Assembly (NCBI RefSeq): GCF_013373865.1
Contig: NC_050472.1
Location: 16,504,360-16,568,359 of the forward strand
DNA from: Monomorium pharaonis
Lineage: Eukaryota; Arthropoda; Insecta; Hymenoptera; Formicidae
Length of the DNA stretch: 64,000 bases
Direction of reading: 5' to 3'
Every line of letters begins with the position of its first letter. Positions within the stretch are counted from its first letter, which is position 1. Below the pieces are notes generated by a model that did not search any database, was not told the DNA's origin, and saw nothing but the letters and a program-made list of their open reading frames with translations. Shown here in pieces: positions 24,700 to 35,389 of the stretch. Position numbers and translations under genes: made by a program.

Positions 24700-25175
24700 T
24701 AATTTACAAAGGAGTACGGCAAATTGAAAAAATTTTGTGGTACGAAACCAATCGTCATGAAACTTGATATAGACATAGTATGAGATGAAATATAAAAAAA
24801 TCTAACTAAAATCGAACGGTTGAATAAGTGATTTCTGATAAAAAATTAGAAAATGGCTCTGGCGGGTTGTATGATGGCAGTGCCTATTTGCCTATTTATA
24901 CAATCACACTTTGGCATACAATCGCATTTTCTTAGTGTCATTGCACTTTTTTCGCTCTCCAAAGAACTCGCCAAGTTACAGGAGTCGCTAAAATAGGAAC
25001 TGCCATATCGACCCGCCGAAATCATTTTTTAATTTTTGATAAGAATCTATTCATTTAGCCAGTCAATTTTGATTAGATTTCTTCATATTTCACCTCATAC
25101 TACGTCTATGTCAAATTTCATGACGATTGGTTTTGCACCACAAAATTGTTTCAATTCGTCATACTCTTTTCATTT
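24700..25175. mobile_element. Foldback element
   Basis: Arms of about 200 bp: AAACCAATCGTCATGAAACT at about 24745 matches inverted CATGACGATTGGTTTTGCAC at about 25117, with paired GGCGGGT/ACCCGCC near the centre (24862 and 25011). No ORF. Confidence 0.7.
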
Positions 25176-25183
25176 TTATTTAA

Positions 25184-26096
25184 CCCTCGGAAAACACACC
25201 TATTTTTTCGATCACGAAGAACACTGTGGATCAATCTGACCCTACACACACTTTGATCGTCCACCATTTTAAATTGACGAGTGCGATCATCTTGAAAAAA
25301 TTTCCAGATGTACTTGAAACATTATTAAATCAATTGATATAAATAAAAAATGCTGTTGGAATTATTTACATATTTAAAAAAATTCACAAAGAATTTTTTT
25401 TTTTTTTTAAACGTAATTTACGAAAAAAATGTATTTTTTAATTTTTTTAATATTTCTGGCTAAAAATTTACGTGTGTATTCTTGAAATGTAGTAGAATCA
25501 AGAAAAAAATTGTACTTTAGTGTACCTTAAAAAAACAAAATATTTATTTTGTTAGGTAATAAAAGTGGTTTTTAAGATAAAAAAAAATGAAACATTTTTA
25601 TAAAAAAATTTTAGAAAAATTTATTTCTTATTACATATGTACGAATACTTTATTATTTAAATAACTTGTGGTAAAAGTTAACTTATTTATTGTTGGCAAC
25701 GGCTTCACTATAATCTGAATACGACGTGTTAGTGTTTGACTGTACTGACACATTATTCACCTCAGAAGAACTGTTGCCATCGAAATATTCTTGCTCGACA
25801 CGTACTAAGGCATTTTGAATATGTGGCCGCAAAATATATGCCATCGTGCTCACTATTGAAAAACAGACGCTTAGTACACAACAGGGTCAGAATGACCCTG
25901 CACCGACTTCAAATAATGCCCAACACCTATTAGGTGTTGCGCTGTACAAAAGGAGCATCTTAACATATAGTTAGTACCCCTACAGGTAAAACTACAGGTA
26001 AAAGGCCTCAGGCCCGCTAATTTTTAAAATGCTTTCAAGATATTTACAATCAAATTCGAGATAAGGGTCAAATTGACCCTGTGTGTTCTCCAAGGG
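25184..26096. mobile_element. Non-autonomous piggyBac-like element
   Basis: Ends CCCTCGGAAAACACACC and, reversed, CCCTTGGAGAACACACAGGG, each flanked by TTAA (25180-25183 and 26097-26100), the piggyBac target site. The palindrome GGGTCAnnnTGACCC, perfect or nearly so, occurs near both ends (about 25230 and 26064) and internally (about 25884). A 53-codon minus-strand frame (25683-25844) rich in Asn and Ser may be a decayed transposase N terminus, but this is weak. Length 913 bp. Confidence 0.8.
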
Positions 26097-26282
26097 TTAA
26101 GAAATATCCAAAAACAAATTAATATGCAAGATTAGTGACCTGTTCTATCATTAGATTATCATTAGATTCATAAGATCGTGTGCAATATTTTTTCTAGTGA
26201 TCATACACAACATTTAACCCTAGATGTTATATTGGGGTAATTTTGTTGCCTAACGCGATTTATATTTTATTTCCTAATTTAG

Positions 26283-28453
26283 ATAAAGGAATCGACTCGG
26301 GACACCGACAATAATTCTATTTTAAATCTTAAGAAAGACATTAAAGCTGATGTCGAAACGTTATTAGCTTCTGAGCAGTGCACATATAAAGTAAAATTGG
26401 GACACGTTTATACTTCAAATAACGTTTGTGTATGCATTTCGTTCGAATACGGTAAAAAATTTTATAGTAAAAATTACTACAATTATTTTAACAAATAAAA
26501 GTTGGAAAAAATGACACTTGAAGAAAAGGGAAAAAATTAACAAAGACACAATCAATCTTTTTTATTTTATTTTAGTTTTTAGGAGAAATGGGAATTTTAA
26601 GATGCTCTTGAGTTCGATATTTAGTTTAGTAACTGTGTTGCAAGTCTGACGAAACCTGTCGGCAGTTTAACCCTCCGTCTGTACACTGACCTCAAAAAAA
26701 AACAAAATTTTTCATTTGTGTAGCCACAAAACCGACACAAAACTGATGATAAACAAAGCTTGGCTCCCCTCCCTAAAAAAACTTAATAATAAGTACTCAT
26801 ACCCGAAAAAATGCTTCGATGCACTTGTTGTTAAAACGGCAGCATGTAAACTTTTAAAATATTCCCAAAAGACCCAGTGTACAGACCGTGCTAGTATTTT
26901 ATGACAGTAAAAAATATTAGATTTTTGTGTTTTTCTTAATTATTTTGTTATTTTTATGATATTTTTACTTGAGTTACAAGCACAATTTGCTTTTTTTAAT
27001 TGATAAAGGCAATTTAATTACCTGGCCTCTTGGACACGTCTGATTGCTGGCTCTTGTGTATATTCTATAATATGCTTAATCATGCTGGCATAAATTTGTC
27101 AATTTTATACTATTTGCAACAAGAAAATCTATTTTTAGATTGGCGTGACTTTTTGAAAGACTTGGCTTTCAATTTAGTAAAGTCACATTTGCAACGTCAT
27201 TCAGAAATAAAAACATTAAGAAGCTATTTGCGTCATACAATTCAAAAAATTTTAAATAATGGCGATGACTCTACTTAAACTTTTAATCCTAATGCAAAAA
27301 TGAACAAACGAAAAAGATGTTCTGTATGTCCGTCCGCAGATAATAAAAAAACATGGTTTTGTATAGTGTATGAGGCGGCCAATTTGCGACAATCATCGCA
27401 CGATTTTTTATTTAGATTGCGCACAAAAACATAATTAATAATATTTCTTCAATTTTGATCATTCTACATTATATATACCTAAGCTTTTTATGGTAATATA
27501 CTATAATTTTTTATAATAAAAAAATATTTGTGTAAAAAATTATCATTTTATTATATTCTTGTTACCCAAAAAATACCTTATTTTCAGTCTTGCAAATAAT
27601 TATACTTTTTGCAACTGATACATATAGAACAATTTTTTTCTGAAGTCACCTTAATCTAAAAAAAAATTTTTCTTAATAATAATTTATTATAAATTTTTTT
27701 AAATTATAAATTTTTTTATAAAATTCCATTTCTTGTCAATCTTGAAATATTTAAATTGTTATTGTAAAAAAAATTTTTAATAAATGACCAAAATTTAAAT
27801 TATCAAAATTTAAATTGTAGTCACTCAAAAGTAATTGGGAATTTTTTTAGATTTTTTGCATTAACATTTTTAAAAAAGGGACAGAACAAAAAAAGATCAG
27901 AACACAGATTATGTTAGTGAAAATAAGTGTAATAAATAAGCTAAAAAATTTAAATTAGTAGAAAAATAATATTTATCATTAAAATCCGATGCACTGTTCA
28001 GCGATCTACTTAATCATCCATTGTTATGTTAAACATATACCAAAAGAATTAATGTACTAATATTGTTACATGTTAAAAATTACTTATATGATAGTAACCA
28101 TTGTCCATAAGAAAAAACTTCAAAGATTTATAACATAAATGGTGTAAATACTACAGTAATTTAATAAAAAACATAGTAAAAATTTTCATAATTCCTTCCT
28201 TAGTCTGCACTTATTATTTACTGTAGTAATTTTTACTATAAACTTTTCTTCGTGTACGAAACACCGTTTTCGTGTTTGTATTCCTTCAAAGGACAAACAT
28301 GATTATTTTCAGCGACTCCATCTTTGTCGCCCAACATCTAAAATACCGCAAGATCTATGGTCAATACAGACGCCGCGAGATCTATCAACAGATTCCGATA
28401 CCGCTATTACAATTACTTTTACAAAAAATCGCCGCTTAGACTGTAAAGCCTAA
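26283..28453 (+). CDS. Unrecognised two-exon gene, 3' part (putative)
   Basis: Two plus-strand open blocks join in phase with GT-AG signals. Block 1, 26283-26451 (169 nt), follows a pyrimidine-rich tract and AG, reads IKESTRDTDNNSILNLKKDI through to NVCVCISFEY, and ends at G|GTAAAA. Block 2, 28227-28453, follows CTGTAG, completes the split codon, includes KHRFRVCIPSKDKHDYFQR and PQDLWSIQTPRDLS, and stops with TAA. Together they give about 132 residues. Upstream exons were not found, and I do not recognise the protein. The intron (26452-28226) holds a piggyBac relic. Codon content looks host-like and less AT-biased than the surroundings. This is an inference from splice signals and could be wrong. 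Confidence 0.4.
26667..27430 (+). pseudogene. piggyBac-type transposase relic, C-terminal part
   Basis: A TTAA followed by CCCTCCGTCTGTACACTG (26667-26688) resembles a piggyBac end; an inverse match (CAGTGTACAGAC) occurs near 26875. The plus frame 27030-27278 reads LCIFYNMLNHAGINLSILYY and WRDFLKDLAFNLV, which fits the region after the last catalytic aspartate in piggyBac transposases. Just downstream, in another frame, KRKRCSVCPSADNKKTWFC resembles the cysteine-rich C-terminal zinc-binding domain. The catalytic core is not recognisable and stops and frameshifts intervene, so it is inactive. It lies within the putative intron of the 26283-28453 gene. Confidence 0.6.
27435..28200. other. AT-rich noncoding DNA
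   Basis: No supported ORF or repeat; presumably intron of the flanking putative gene. Confidence 0.35.
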
Positions 28454-28459
28454 AAATAT

Positions 28460-29450
28460 TTTTACAATTTTATAGCTAAAAAATTGATTGTCCTTATTCA
28501 TTTTTTCTTCTTCAACTATCGTTTTTTCCAACTTTTATTTGTCAAACTTAATTAGTTTTAAATGATATCTAAAATCCATTTTATCCCAGTTCTAAATCTT
28601 TTACCTTTCCAAAATTGTTTTAGTTGTTTTCAATTCGTTAAAAATTGACGAAAATACAATAGATTTTCAAAAACAAGTTATTAATTTTATTTTTTTAAAC
28701 CTTTGTTTAATTTAATTTTTAATGTTTAATGATTAATATTATTATAGAATACCATTGTCTTTGTCACAAAAAGACAAAGAGATTCATGTAGAACAATATT
28801 GATTTCAGTTCATCTGTTCAATGCATATTTGGCAAGAAATGGGATACATTTTTAACTTAATATAATGTTTAAAATAAAAAAAATAGGTGTATCATTCTAG
28901 GATTAGATAAATTTTTTTTCCAATTTTTACTAAACTTATAGTTTACACATTCATAGCTTTTTCTAGAAAAATACTAAAAACAAACCTAGTTTAACCTTTA
29001 AATATATAGTTACACTACCATGTCGTGCAAAACATTAGGTATTTGTACAATCAACAAAAAATATTTCACATTGATGTGAAAGGTTTCTAAAAATTCTCAC
29101 ATACAGTAACTAACAAATATTATTAAATAATTTATGGTAAAGAAAAAAAGGAAGAAAATGTAGCCTATACTATGTTTTGGGACTCAATTTGGCATTCAGC
29201 TTTTGTTGTAACGCATAAAATGCAAGTGTTATAAAAATCGCTATACTATCTCAGAAGAATTTCTAGTCTACATTTATGTTTTTAAAGTTTTATCTTTAAC
29301 TTTTGTTTAAAAAATATTACCAAAAACAAAAGTGATACATCAATTTGATGATCTTCCATTTCTTTCCCTTTTCACTCTGTATTCATTTTTGTAATATAGT
29401 TATGTCAAGCACATTCTTATCAGACAGACTATACATCAAACGTTTAAACA
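28460..29450. other. AT-rich noncoding DNA between convergent gene fragments
   Basis: I looked on the minus strand for further exons of the RINT1-like gene and on the plus strand for more of the upstream gene and found none that I can support. Confidence 0.35.
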
Positions 29451-29455
29451 ATTAC

Positions 29456-29889
29456 CTCATATTTTCTATATATCTTACAAAGTATATATAGAATAATGAT
29501 TTGTCCAGCTGACCTATCTTGTTGATAACATCTTGTAACTCTAAATTCTTGTCGTTTTTATCAAACGTCTTTTCGATTCTGTTGCTCAGAGCCAAACAAA
29601 TTCCTTGCAATTGTTCAACCTCGCAATTGACATATTCTGCATTTTCTATCACCATTTTTACTTTGGAAGGAGTAGTAGTCGATGCCATTGATAGCTATAG
29701 ATAAAAATTAATTATTAGTGCATAATATTACGTATTAATACTATTTTGTAAATAAATACCAACTGATTTTTCAATCTCATCCTTTTCAGTTTTGAGACAA
29801 TCTTGAAAATTGTACATTCCTTCAAGATTTTTTAAATTTGATCCCAATTGTTCGTTGAACTTGTGTATAATTTTCTGTTTAATATCCAT
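29456..29889 (-). CDS. RINT1-like N-terminal exons (truncated gene or pseudogene)
   Basis: Exon 1 starts at ATG 29889 (MDIKQKIIHKFNEQLGSN) and ends near 29764 at a weak GT (GTTGGT), or at 29760, which would break the frame. Exon 2 starts at 29694 after CTATAG and reads MASTTTPSKVKMVIENAEYV and later KSLFYIYFVRYIENM before GAG|GTAATT at 29456. The pattern of a coiled N terminus, then A-S-x-x-x-P-S-K-V, then a Y-x-x-x-x-x-Y-I-E-N block resembles RINT1/Tip20, a tethering subunit of the NRZ (Dsl1) complex acting in Golgi-to-ER transport. About 120 residues are present against about 750 expected; no later exons were found in the window. The name is a resemblance from memory. It may be an N-terminal duplicate. 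Confidence 0.45.
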
Positions 29890-30005
29890 CGTGATAATCC
29901 TACACCAATCCTACACTAAAAAGGTAACACTATTTTACATATATATGTAATACTATTATATTGCTAGTCAGGATCCAAAGATGTATACTTTCCAGCAAGC
30001 ACAGT

Positions 30006-30126
30006 TGGTCTGTTCTTTCTAGCTGCACTGTTGCACTGGTGCAATAAGTTAGAATGAGAAAAAATATACTTGTCTTACTTTAACTTATTGCACCGGTGCA
30101 ACAGTGCAGCTAGAAAGAACAAACCA
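30006..30126. mobile_element. 121-bp hairpin MITE, copy 1
   Basis: Ends TGGTCTGTTCTTTCTAGCTG and inverse, with AGT duplicated on both sides (30003-30005, 30127-30129). Further copies lie at 47513-47633 and, degraded, at about 59301-59411. Almost the whole length is palindromic. Confidence 0.88.
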
Positions 30127-30132
30127 AGTGTA

Positions 30133-30197
30133 ACAGTGTCCACTAGTGTGAGTGAGACACTCTGATATGTTCTTTCTCACACTAATGGACACTGTAT
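30133..30197. repeat. Short hairpin repeat
   Basis: ACAGTGTCCACTAGTGTGAG at the left pairs with CTCACACTAATGGACACTGT at the right, making a hairpin of about 65 bp; probably a very small MITE. Confidence 0.7.
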
Positions 30198-30952
30198 TAG
30201 CCCGGATCTACAATAGGCTTAGTTTAATCGTCAAAACCTTAGTACGCGTATTAAGTTTGGTGCGCACCAAAGCCTTAGTACGGGCGCGTTTACATCGAAT
30301 GTACTAAGCATGTACTGTGAAAAATATAATACAAATTTAATTCATGTTGATGTCTCCTACTAAGACATTTTCACACCGGTTTTTAGATTTTAGCACTGAG
30401 GTTATGCTCAATTGCTAAATTCTTTCTAAAATGCGTTTTATGCGTTTACATCGACATTTGTATCACTTGGTACGCGTATCAGTTTAGTACGATACTCCTA
30501 CTTGATACGCTCGTACCAAATTGATCCGGCAGCGTTTATATCGTGCGTACTAAGAGTGCGTTCCGAAATCTACTGCCAGTACTGACAGTACTGTTTTTTC
30601 GTTCCGAAATCGTTTTCAGCGTGCTGTCAGCAACTGTAAATTACTATCTATTCTACAAAAATAGACCCTAGGGAATTACTGACTTCCGGCTAATTTTACA
30701 CATTGTCCGGAGGTAGTGCAAATTCAGTAAAGCATATGGCCGCCGTCCGCCGTACATTAATGTGTATAATTAAAATTGACGAGATTGTTAAAAAATTAAT
30801 TGTAACAATGGAAACTGTTCGATACGAACTTATTGATGGCGACAATAACATTTATGAAGTGTTTCTGAAAATCACGCGATGATTATATCACACAATATTT
30901 TGTTCAATAATGAAATAATAGAGAAATTCTATTTTTTTATTATAATTCCTAC

Positions 30953-31301
30953 CTAAAATGTGCTTTGAATTCTTCATCCGAAAGTAAAGCAATAACATTT
31001 TTAATATAATTTTTTATGCGTGGCCTTAATTCCAATGGTCTACGCTTAGTAATCATGTTTAAGACATTTAGAATTTCTTCCTCATCGTCTGATGAACTGT
31101 CACTGTCACTATTGGCCTAGTTTACATCGTGCATTTGATACGCGTATCAAGTAGTGAATTTAAGCTGATCAGCCAATGATTAAACACATTCACTAGTTAT
31201 TTACTATTTGATACGCGTATCAAATGCACGATGTAAACTAGGCCATTAATAACATTCACAATACCTTGCACTGCAATTATAATTGCATTGACATTTGCCA
31301 T
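30953..31301 (-). pseudogene. Harbinger-type transposase first exon, split by a MITE
   Basis: ATG at 31301. The frame reads MANVNAIIIAVQGIVNVI, is interrupted by the 131-bp MITE (31114-31244), and resumes with an acidic serine run (SDSDSSSDDEEE), then RRPLELRPRIKNYI and SDEEFKAHFR before a donor AG|GTAGG at 30953. The acidic run, basic block and D-E-E-F-x-x-H-F-R segment are seen at the N terminus of Harbinger nucleases (HARBI1-like). The MITE carries a three-base duplication, so the ancestral frame was open across the site. No DDE region follows: the next minus-strand sequence is stop-rich. Confidence 0.55.
31114..31244. mobile_element. 131-bp MITE inside the Harbinger gene
   Basis: Ends GGCCTAGTTTACATCGTGCA and inverse, flanked by ATT on both sides (31111-31113, 31245-31247). 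TTTGATACGCGTATCAA is repeated in each arm. Confidence 0.9.
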
Positions 31302-31537
31302 AATTAGATTGTATAAAGTTAGGTTTTTATGATGGCATCAACAGTTGCTGGTTTGACTGTAAACGCATTCCGTTTTTTAGTGTTGCCAGTATTTACTGGC
31401 GTTTCGGAACAGCTCAAACCCAGTAACTTCAGTAGCAGTACTGTCAGTACTGTCAGTAGATTTCGGAACGCACCCTAAATATTTAGTACGAATTTGATAC
31501 GAATATGGTACCTGATACGCGTATCAAATGCACGGTA

Positions 31538-32188
31538 AGAGGCCAAAATCCATAAAACTAGAGAGGATAATGTTGGCAACGCTTCAAATCTCTAGGATCC
31601 ATAAATTTATTTTTTGAGGTTTTCAGCACTGTTGAAGCGTAAGAGTGTGCACAGAGCAGTACAGAGTGTGTACAGAAATAAAGTGTTGTGACAGGTGTAG
31701 TAAATAACCTCATTTTTTACCTCAATTATAATGATATCAATGATTATATTGATACCTGTAATTGGTTAAAAAAAAATCTTTTAAATTATTTATCACCGAC
31801 AACTTGGGATAATTTGTACAATATTATTAATAAATCAATATTATCATCGTCCTTGCTTTCTATATCACTCCAAATTTCTTGAAGTTTCCTCTCTTTCTCT
31901 TTTAATTTCCTATTCTCCTATCTTGTCCAAAATTTACTACACTCTATGGCAATCATACAGTACAGGTAAAAACATTACATATAACAAAAATTTATAAAAT
32001 AATTTGTAAAAAATGAGGTTATTTACTACACCTGTCACAACACTTTATTTCTGTACACACTCTGTACTGCTCTGTGCACACTCTTACGCTTCAACAGTGC
32101 TGAAAACCTCAAAAAATAAATTTATGGATCCTAGAGATTTGAAGCGTTGCCAACATTATCCTCTCTAGTTTTATGGATTTTGGCCTCT
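31538..32188. mobile_element. TA-flanked foldback MITE, 651 bp
   Basis: Ends AGAGGCCAAAATCCATAAAA and near-exact inverse, flanked by TA. Arms of about 190 bp are almost identical (for example GCACAGAGCAGTACAGAGTG at about 31651 and its inverse at about 32065). The centre (31715-31975) is AT-rich with a 64-codon frame starting in the arm, of no recognised family. Confidence 0.9.
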
Positions 32189-32190
32189 TA

Positions 32191-33177
32191 AGGTGCAGTC
32201 CCATTAAGCACGGATCGGAATGACGGATCGGATTTCTCACTGGAATTGAGCGATCCGTTCCAGTTCCGTTCCGTAAAAGTTTGCTCTACCAGTCCCATGT
32301 AGCCAAAACGGAACGGAATGTCACATCGGTCGCAGGTTAATATGCATAATTCACCGATATTTTGTTATTTTGATGCGACTGAAGCGATCACATACATAAT
32401 TTGTTTAATTATCTTGCCAATAACATTAATGTGAGTACTCTAAAATACTGAATTGTAAGAATAAAATATATTTTATAACCAGATTCCGTTCCGTTTTTGC
32501 TATATGGGACGGGTAGAGAAATTTTTTACGGAACGGAACATGCGTGAACGGAACATGAGATAAGAAATTGTAAGAAACGTAAACAATACTTTGTATTATT
32601 AGACAGGTTTAATTTTAACGTGGGAGTGCGTGCTCTTTGGACCCAAAGTTTATGATTTCAACTACATATTTTTGGCGAAGTCGTATTGTTTGGATAATTT
32701 TACATTTATATCTGGATATTGCCGAACATCAGCTTACTGGAGCTTGTATGAAAATATATTTTGAAACACATAAAACGATGGATGAAAAAACAATCTTATT
32801 AATTATGTTTAAAAAACTGCAAACGGCGAAGAATTTGTCAACTTAACATGCTGTATCGGTGTTCGAGAGAGTGCGAAAGCTGTATTCAACATAACAATAT
32901 AACGATACGTATCGTATTGTATCGTATTTGTATCGTTATAACAATATAAAACGATACCGAACTGTTGTTAAGAGTTATAGAATAGGTCTACTAATGATGT
33001 TTTTCCAATACAATGGTGTTTTAAAACTTGTGCGGTCAGAAACACTCGCCCGATCCGTCCGGAATTGAGAAAATATACACGTTCCGATCGGACGGAACAG
33101 CCGGGTCAAGAATTCACTAGAAATCTCTAGCAGAATCCGTTCCGTCATTCCGATCCGTGCTTAATGGGACTGCACCC
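32191..33177. mobile_element. Non-autonomous Harbinger-type element, 987 bp
   Basis: Ends AGGTGCAGTCCCATTAAGCA and, reversed, GGGTGCAGTCCCATTAAGCA, flanked by TTA (32188-32190, 33178-33180). Subterminal GATCGGAATGACGGA and GTTCCGTTCCGT motifs repeat. A 69-codon frame (32637-32846) has no motif that I recognise. Confidence 0.85.
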
Positions 33178-33305
33178 TTACCCAAATGCACGATGTAAAC
33201 TAAGCCACTGGCTATCCGAGTAATTTTCTCTAGGACCGAAATATATGATAAGCACAACCATCTACTATCATCATGATTCGTGACAACTCAATGCTGTCCG
33301 GTATA

Positions 33306-33546
33306 GGGCCACCGCACAAACTCTTCCATAACGCGTTACGTTACGTTAAGTACTCCATACGAACTTAAGTTGTACTTAAAATTTAACTTAAATCAACGCA
33401 CAAAGAAATCCTTAACGTAAGAACTTAAGAACTTACGTTAAAAGTTTCTTTGTGCGTTGATGTAAGTTTAATTTTAAGTACGAACTTAGATTTATGGAGC
33501 ACTTAACGTAACGTAACGTGTTACGAAAAAGCTTGTGCGGTGGCCC
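33306..33546. mobile_element. 241-bp hairpin MITE inside the left TIR
   Basis: Ends GGGCCACCGCACAAACTCTT and a diverged inverse, flanked by ATA. The uninterrupted right TIR (about 44286) reads GGCTATACCGG, i.e. the same site with a single ATA, which proves insertion with a three-base duplication. Sister copies: 44477-44718 and 45018-45259. Confidence 0.93.
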
Positions 33547-33749
33547 ATAGCCAAATCATCACGAGCAAGTTGCGAGTTGCGAGTTCCGTGAGTTTGTAGC
33601 AGGTAACCTAAAAAGTACGACATAAATAATTTGATTATTACAATTAAAAATAATCTGTTTTTAATGTATGGTAAGATTATTAACTTCATTAAAATAGTAA
33701 TTATATAACTCAATCATGTATTTTTAAAGTATTGTCTAAAGTAATATTA

Positions 33750-34305
33750 AAGAGATTATTTTATTTACAAATATTTTATTTATTAATTTGTCTATCAAGT
33801 TTCTATTATAACGTATATCTAACGCATATCTAACGTATATCTGTTTACAGTATATCTTAATTTACTATGCACTTGTATTACAAATTAAAAAAATTTATTG
33901 TAAACATTATTATTAGTTTCACATTAGTGAAATATTCATGCATATTTATACATAAAGATATATGATTTTTTAAAATAATGATAACACCATGCAACTTATC
34001 ATTAACAGTTGTTACAAGAAAGAAAAATATTTATACTTAAATTTTTATTTTACTTGTAATCTAAAAAATATTATTAATAATGATTTATTTAGTAATTTTA
34101 CATAATTTATCTCATTTGTTTCAAAGTGTTAACACCATCCGTTTAATAAAAGATGACTTTTCTAATATATATGTTAGTTAATAATAAATAATAACATTTA
34201 TTGAGAATCAATGTTTAATTAAAATATTATATTAGGTTTTGAAATAATACCGTTATAATAGAAACTTGATAGACAAAATAAATATTTGTAAATAAAATAA
34301 TCCCC
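33750..34305. mobile_element. Foldback MITE inside the left TIR
   Basis: GATTATTTTATTTACAAATA and TCTATCAAGTTTCTATTATA at the left are inverted at about 34245-34303. The right TIR lacks this block, so it is a later insertion into the left arm. Confidence 0.75.
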
Positions 34306-34548
34306 ACATAGCACATGATATTATACGAATATTATATACTCATACTGAAAGTACTGTAGTCGTACGTACCATTCCTAACATTCTGAGTATATTCGTATAA
34401 CATCTTGATCAGTATATCATTTTTCATATGTTCTTAAGTTCATACTCAGAATGTACGAACAAACTACGATGCTTATACTGATTATCCGTATACTGTGATT
34501 ATCCGTAATATATGAGAACATAAATAAGAACCTTGCGGTTATCTCATG

Positions 34549-34808
34549 TATAAAAATTTACATCGATCGCGCACTGATTCACACCCAAAGCACTATCATT
34601 ACCTTATTCTCCCTTGTAACATTAGTCTTGTAAACATTAGTCCGAGCGTAAAACTGTCAACGTATATTCTGCAGAACATACTCAGTTTAAGCGCTATCTA
34701 CGGCAGTGTCGGCGGTCCCCACAGTGTCCCCACCTGTTTTGTCTTTCCGACGAGTTTATGTTCGCGCTGGGTTACACGTACGATTTCGCAAGAGATTCTT
34801 TATCCAAG
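34549..34808 (+). promoter_or_regulatory. TATA promoter and noncoding leader exon
   Basis: TATAAAA at 34549-34555 is followed about 25-30 bp later by candidate start sequence (GCACTGATTCACAC). A GC-richer stretch then ends at ATCCAAG|GTAATC, a strong splice donor at 34808. The next good plus-strand acceptors before an ATG are 36374 (transposase) and 38561 (DUF4806), so this could be a shared leader. The sequence supports the signals only; transcription is inferred. Confidence 0.45.
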
Positions 34809-34849
34809 GTAATCTTTCCCTTATGTCACGCAATATTGATATTTATATT

Positions 34850-35385
34850 GAATACGTTACTACAAATACTTACAAAACTAAATTATGTAATATTTTTTTA
34901 TATATGTAATGATTTTTCATAAAAATCTTGTTAATAAATTTGAGGTTATCTTGGTTGCTGCTGAGATCTCAGAAAGAACTTATACGATGAATAATATTGT
35001 CATTACCTACTAACAAATATTGATAACATAAATCGTAAGCGGTTAATGTTTGTGCATTAATGAACAAGAGGGCTGATGAAGCATGTCTTGCAAATTAATT
35101 ATTTTTATATCTTCTAATTGAAGATGAGGTGAGGGAGGAGAGAGAGAAAAGGTTGCGAGCCACACTCCATCAGCTCTGTTGTTTATTAATGCACAAACAT
35201 TAACCGCTTATGATTTATGTTATCAATATTTGTTAATCATGACAATATTATTCACCATATAAGTTCTTTCTGAGATCTCAGCGGCAACAAAGATAATCTC
35301 AAATTTATTAACAAGACTTATAAAAAATTATTACATATATCAAAAAATTATTACATAATTTAGTTTTATAAGTATTCTAACTGTA
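34850..35385. mobile_element. Foldback element in the leader intron
   Basis: Arms of about 230 bp: TTGTTAATAAATTTGAGGTT, CTGAGATCTCAGAAAGAACT and GGTTAATGTTTGTGCATTAA are inverted after a centre near 35115. No ORF. Confidence 0.8.
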
Positions 35386-35389
35386 CGTT

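Larger units (their letters stand above)
30554..31475. mobile_element. PIF/Harbinger-type element
   Basis: Ends GAGTGCGTTCCGAAATCTAC and, reversed, GGGTGCGTTCCGAAATCTAC, flanked by TAA on both sides (30551-30553, 31476-31478), a three-base target duplication typical of this superfamily. The subterminal repeats contain CAGTACTGTCAGTACTG. It contains the first exon of a transposase-like gene on the minus strand and a nested MITE, but lacks the catalytic part. Length 922 bp. Confidence 0.82.
30216..33206. mobile_element. Outer element hosting three nested insertions
   Basis: The left end GGCTTAGTTTA.ATCGT and right end, reversed, GGCTTAGTTTACATCGTGCA match. Subterminal motifs with TACGCGTAT and TTAGTAC recur near both sides (about 30240-30300, 30465-30550, 31480-31530). 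The original short element is interrupted by the elements at 30554-31475, 31538-32188 and 32191-33177. It belongs to the same family as the 131-bp copy at 31114-31244. Confidence 0.55.

Noticed and set aside
33200..33208. CACTG at the left border of the large element as a true CACTA-type terminus
   Set aside because: The right end, reversed, reads ATAATGGCTATCC rather than CACTGGCTATCC, so the match is one-sided; part of it belongs to the neighbouring element's end.
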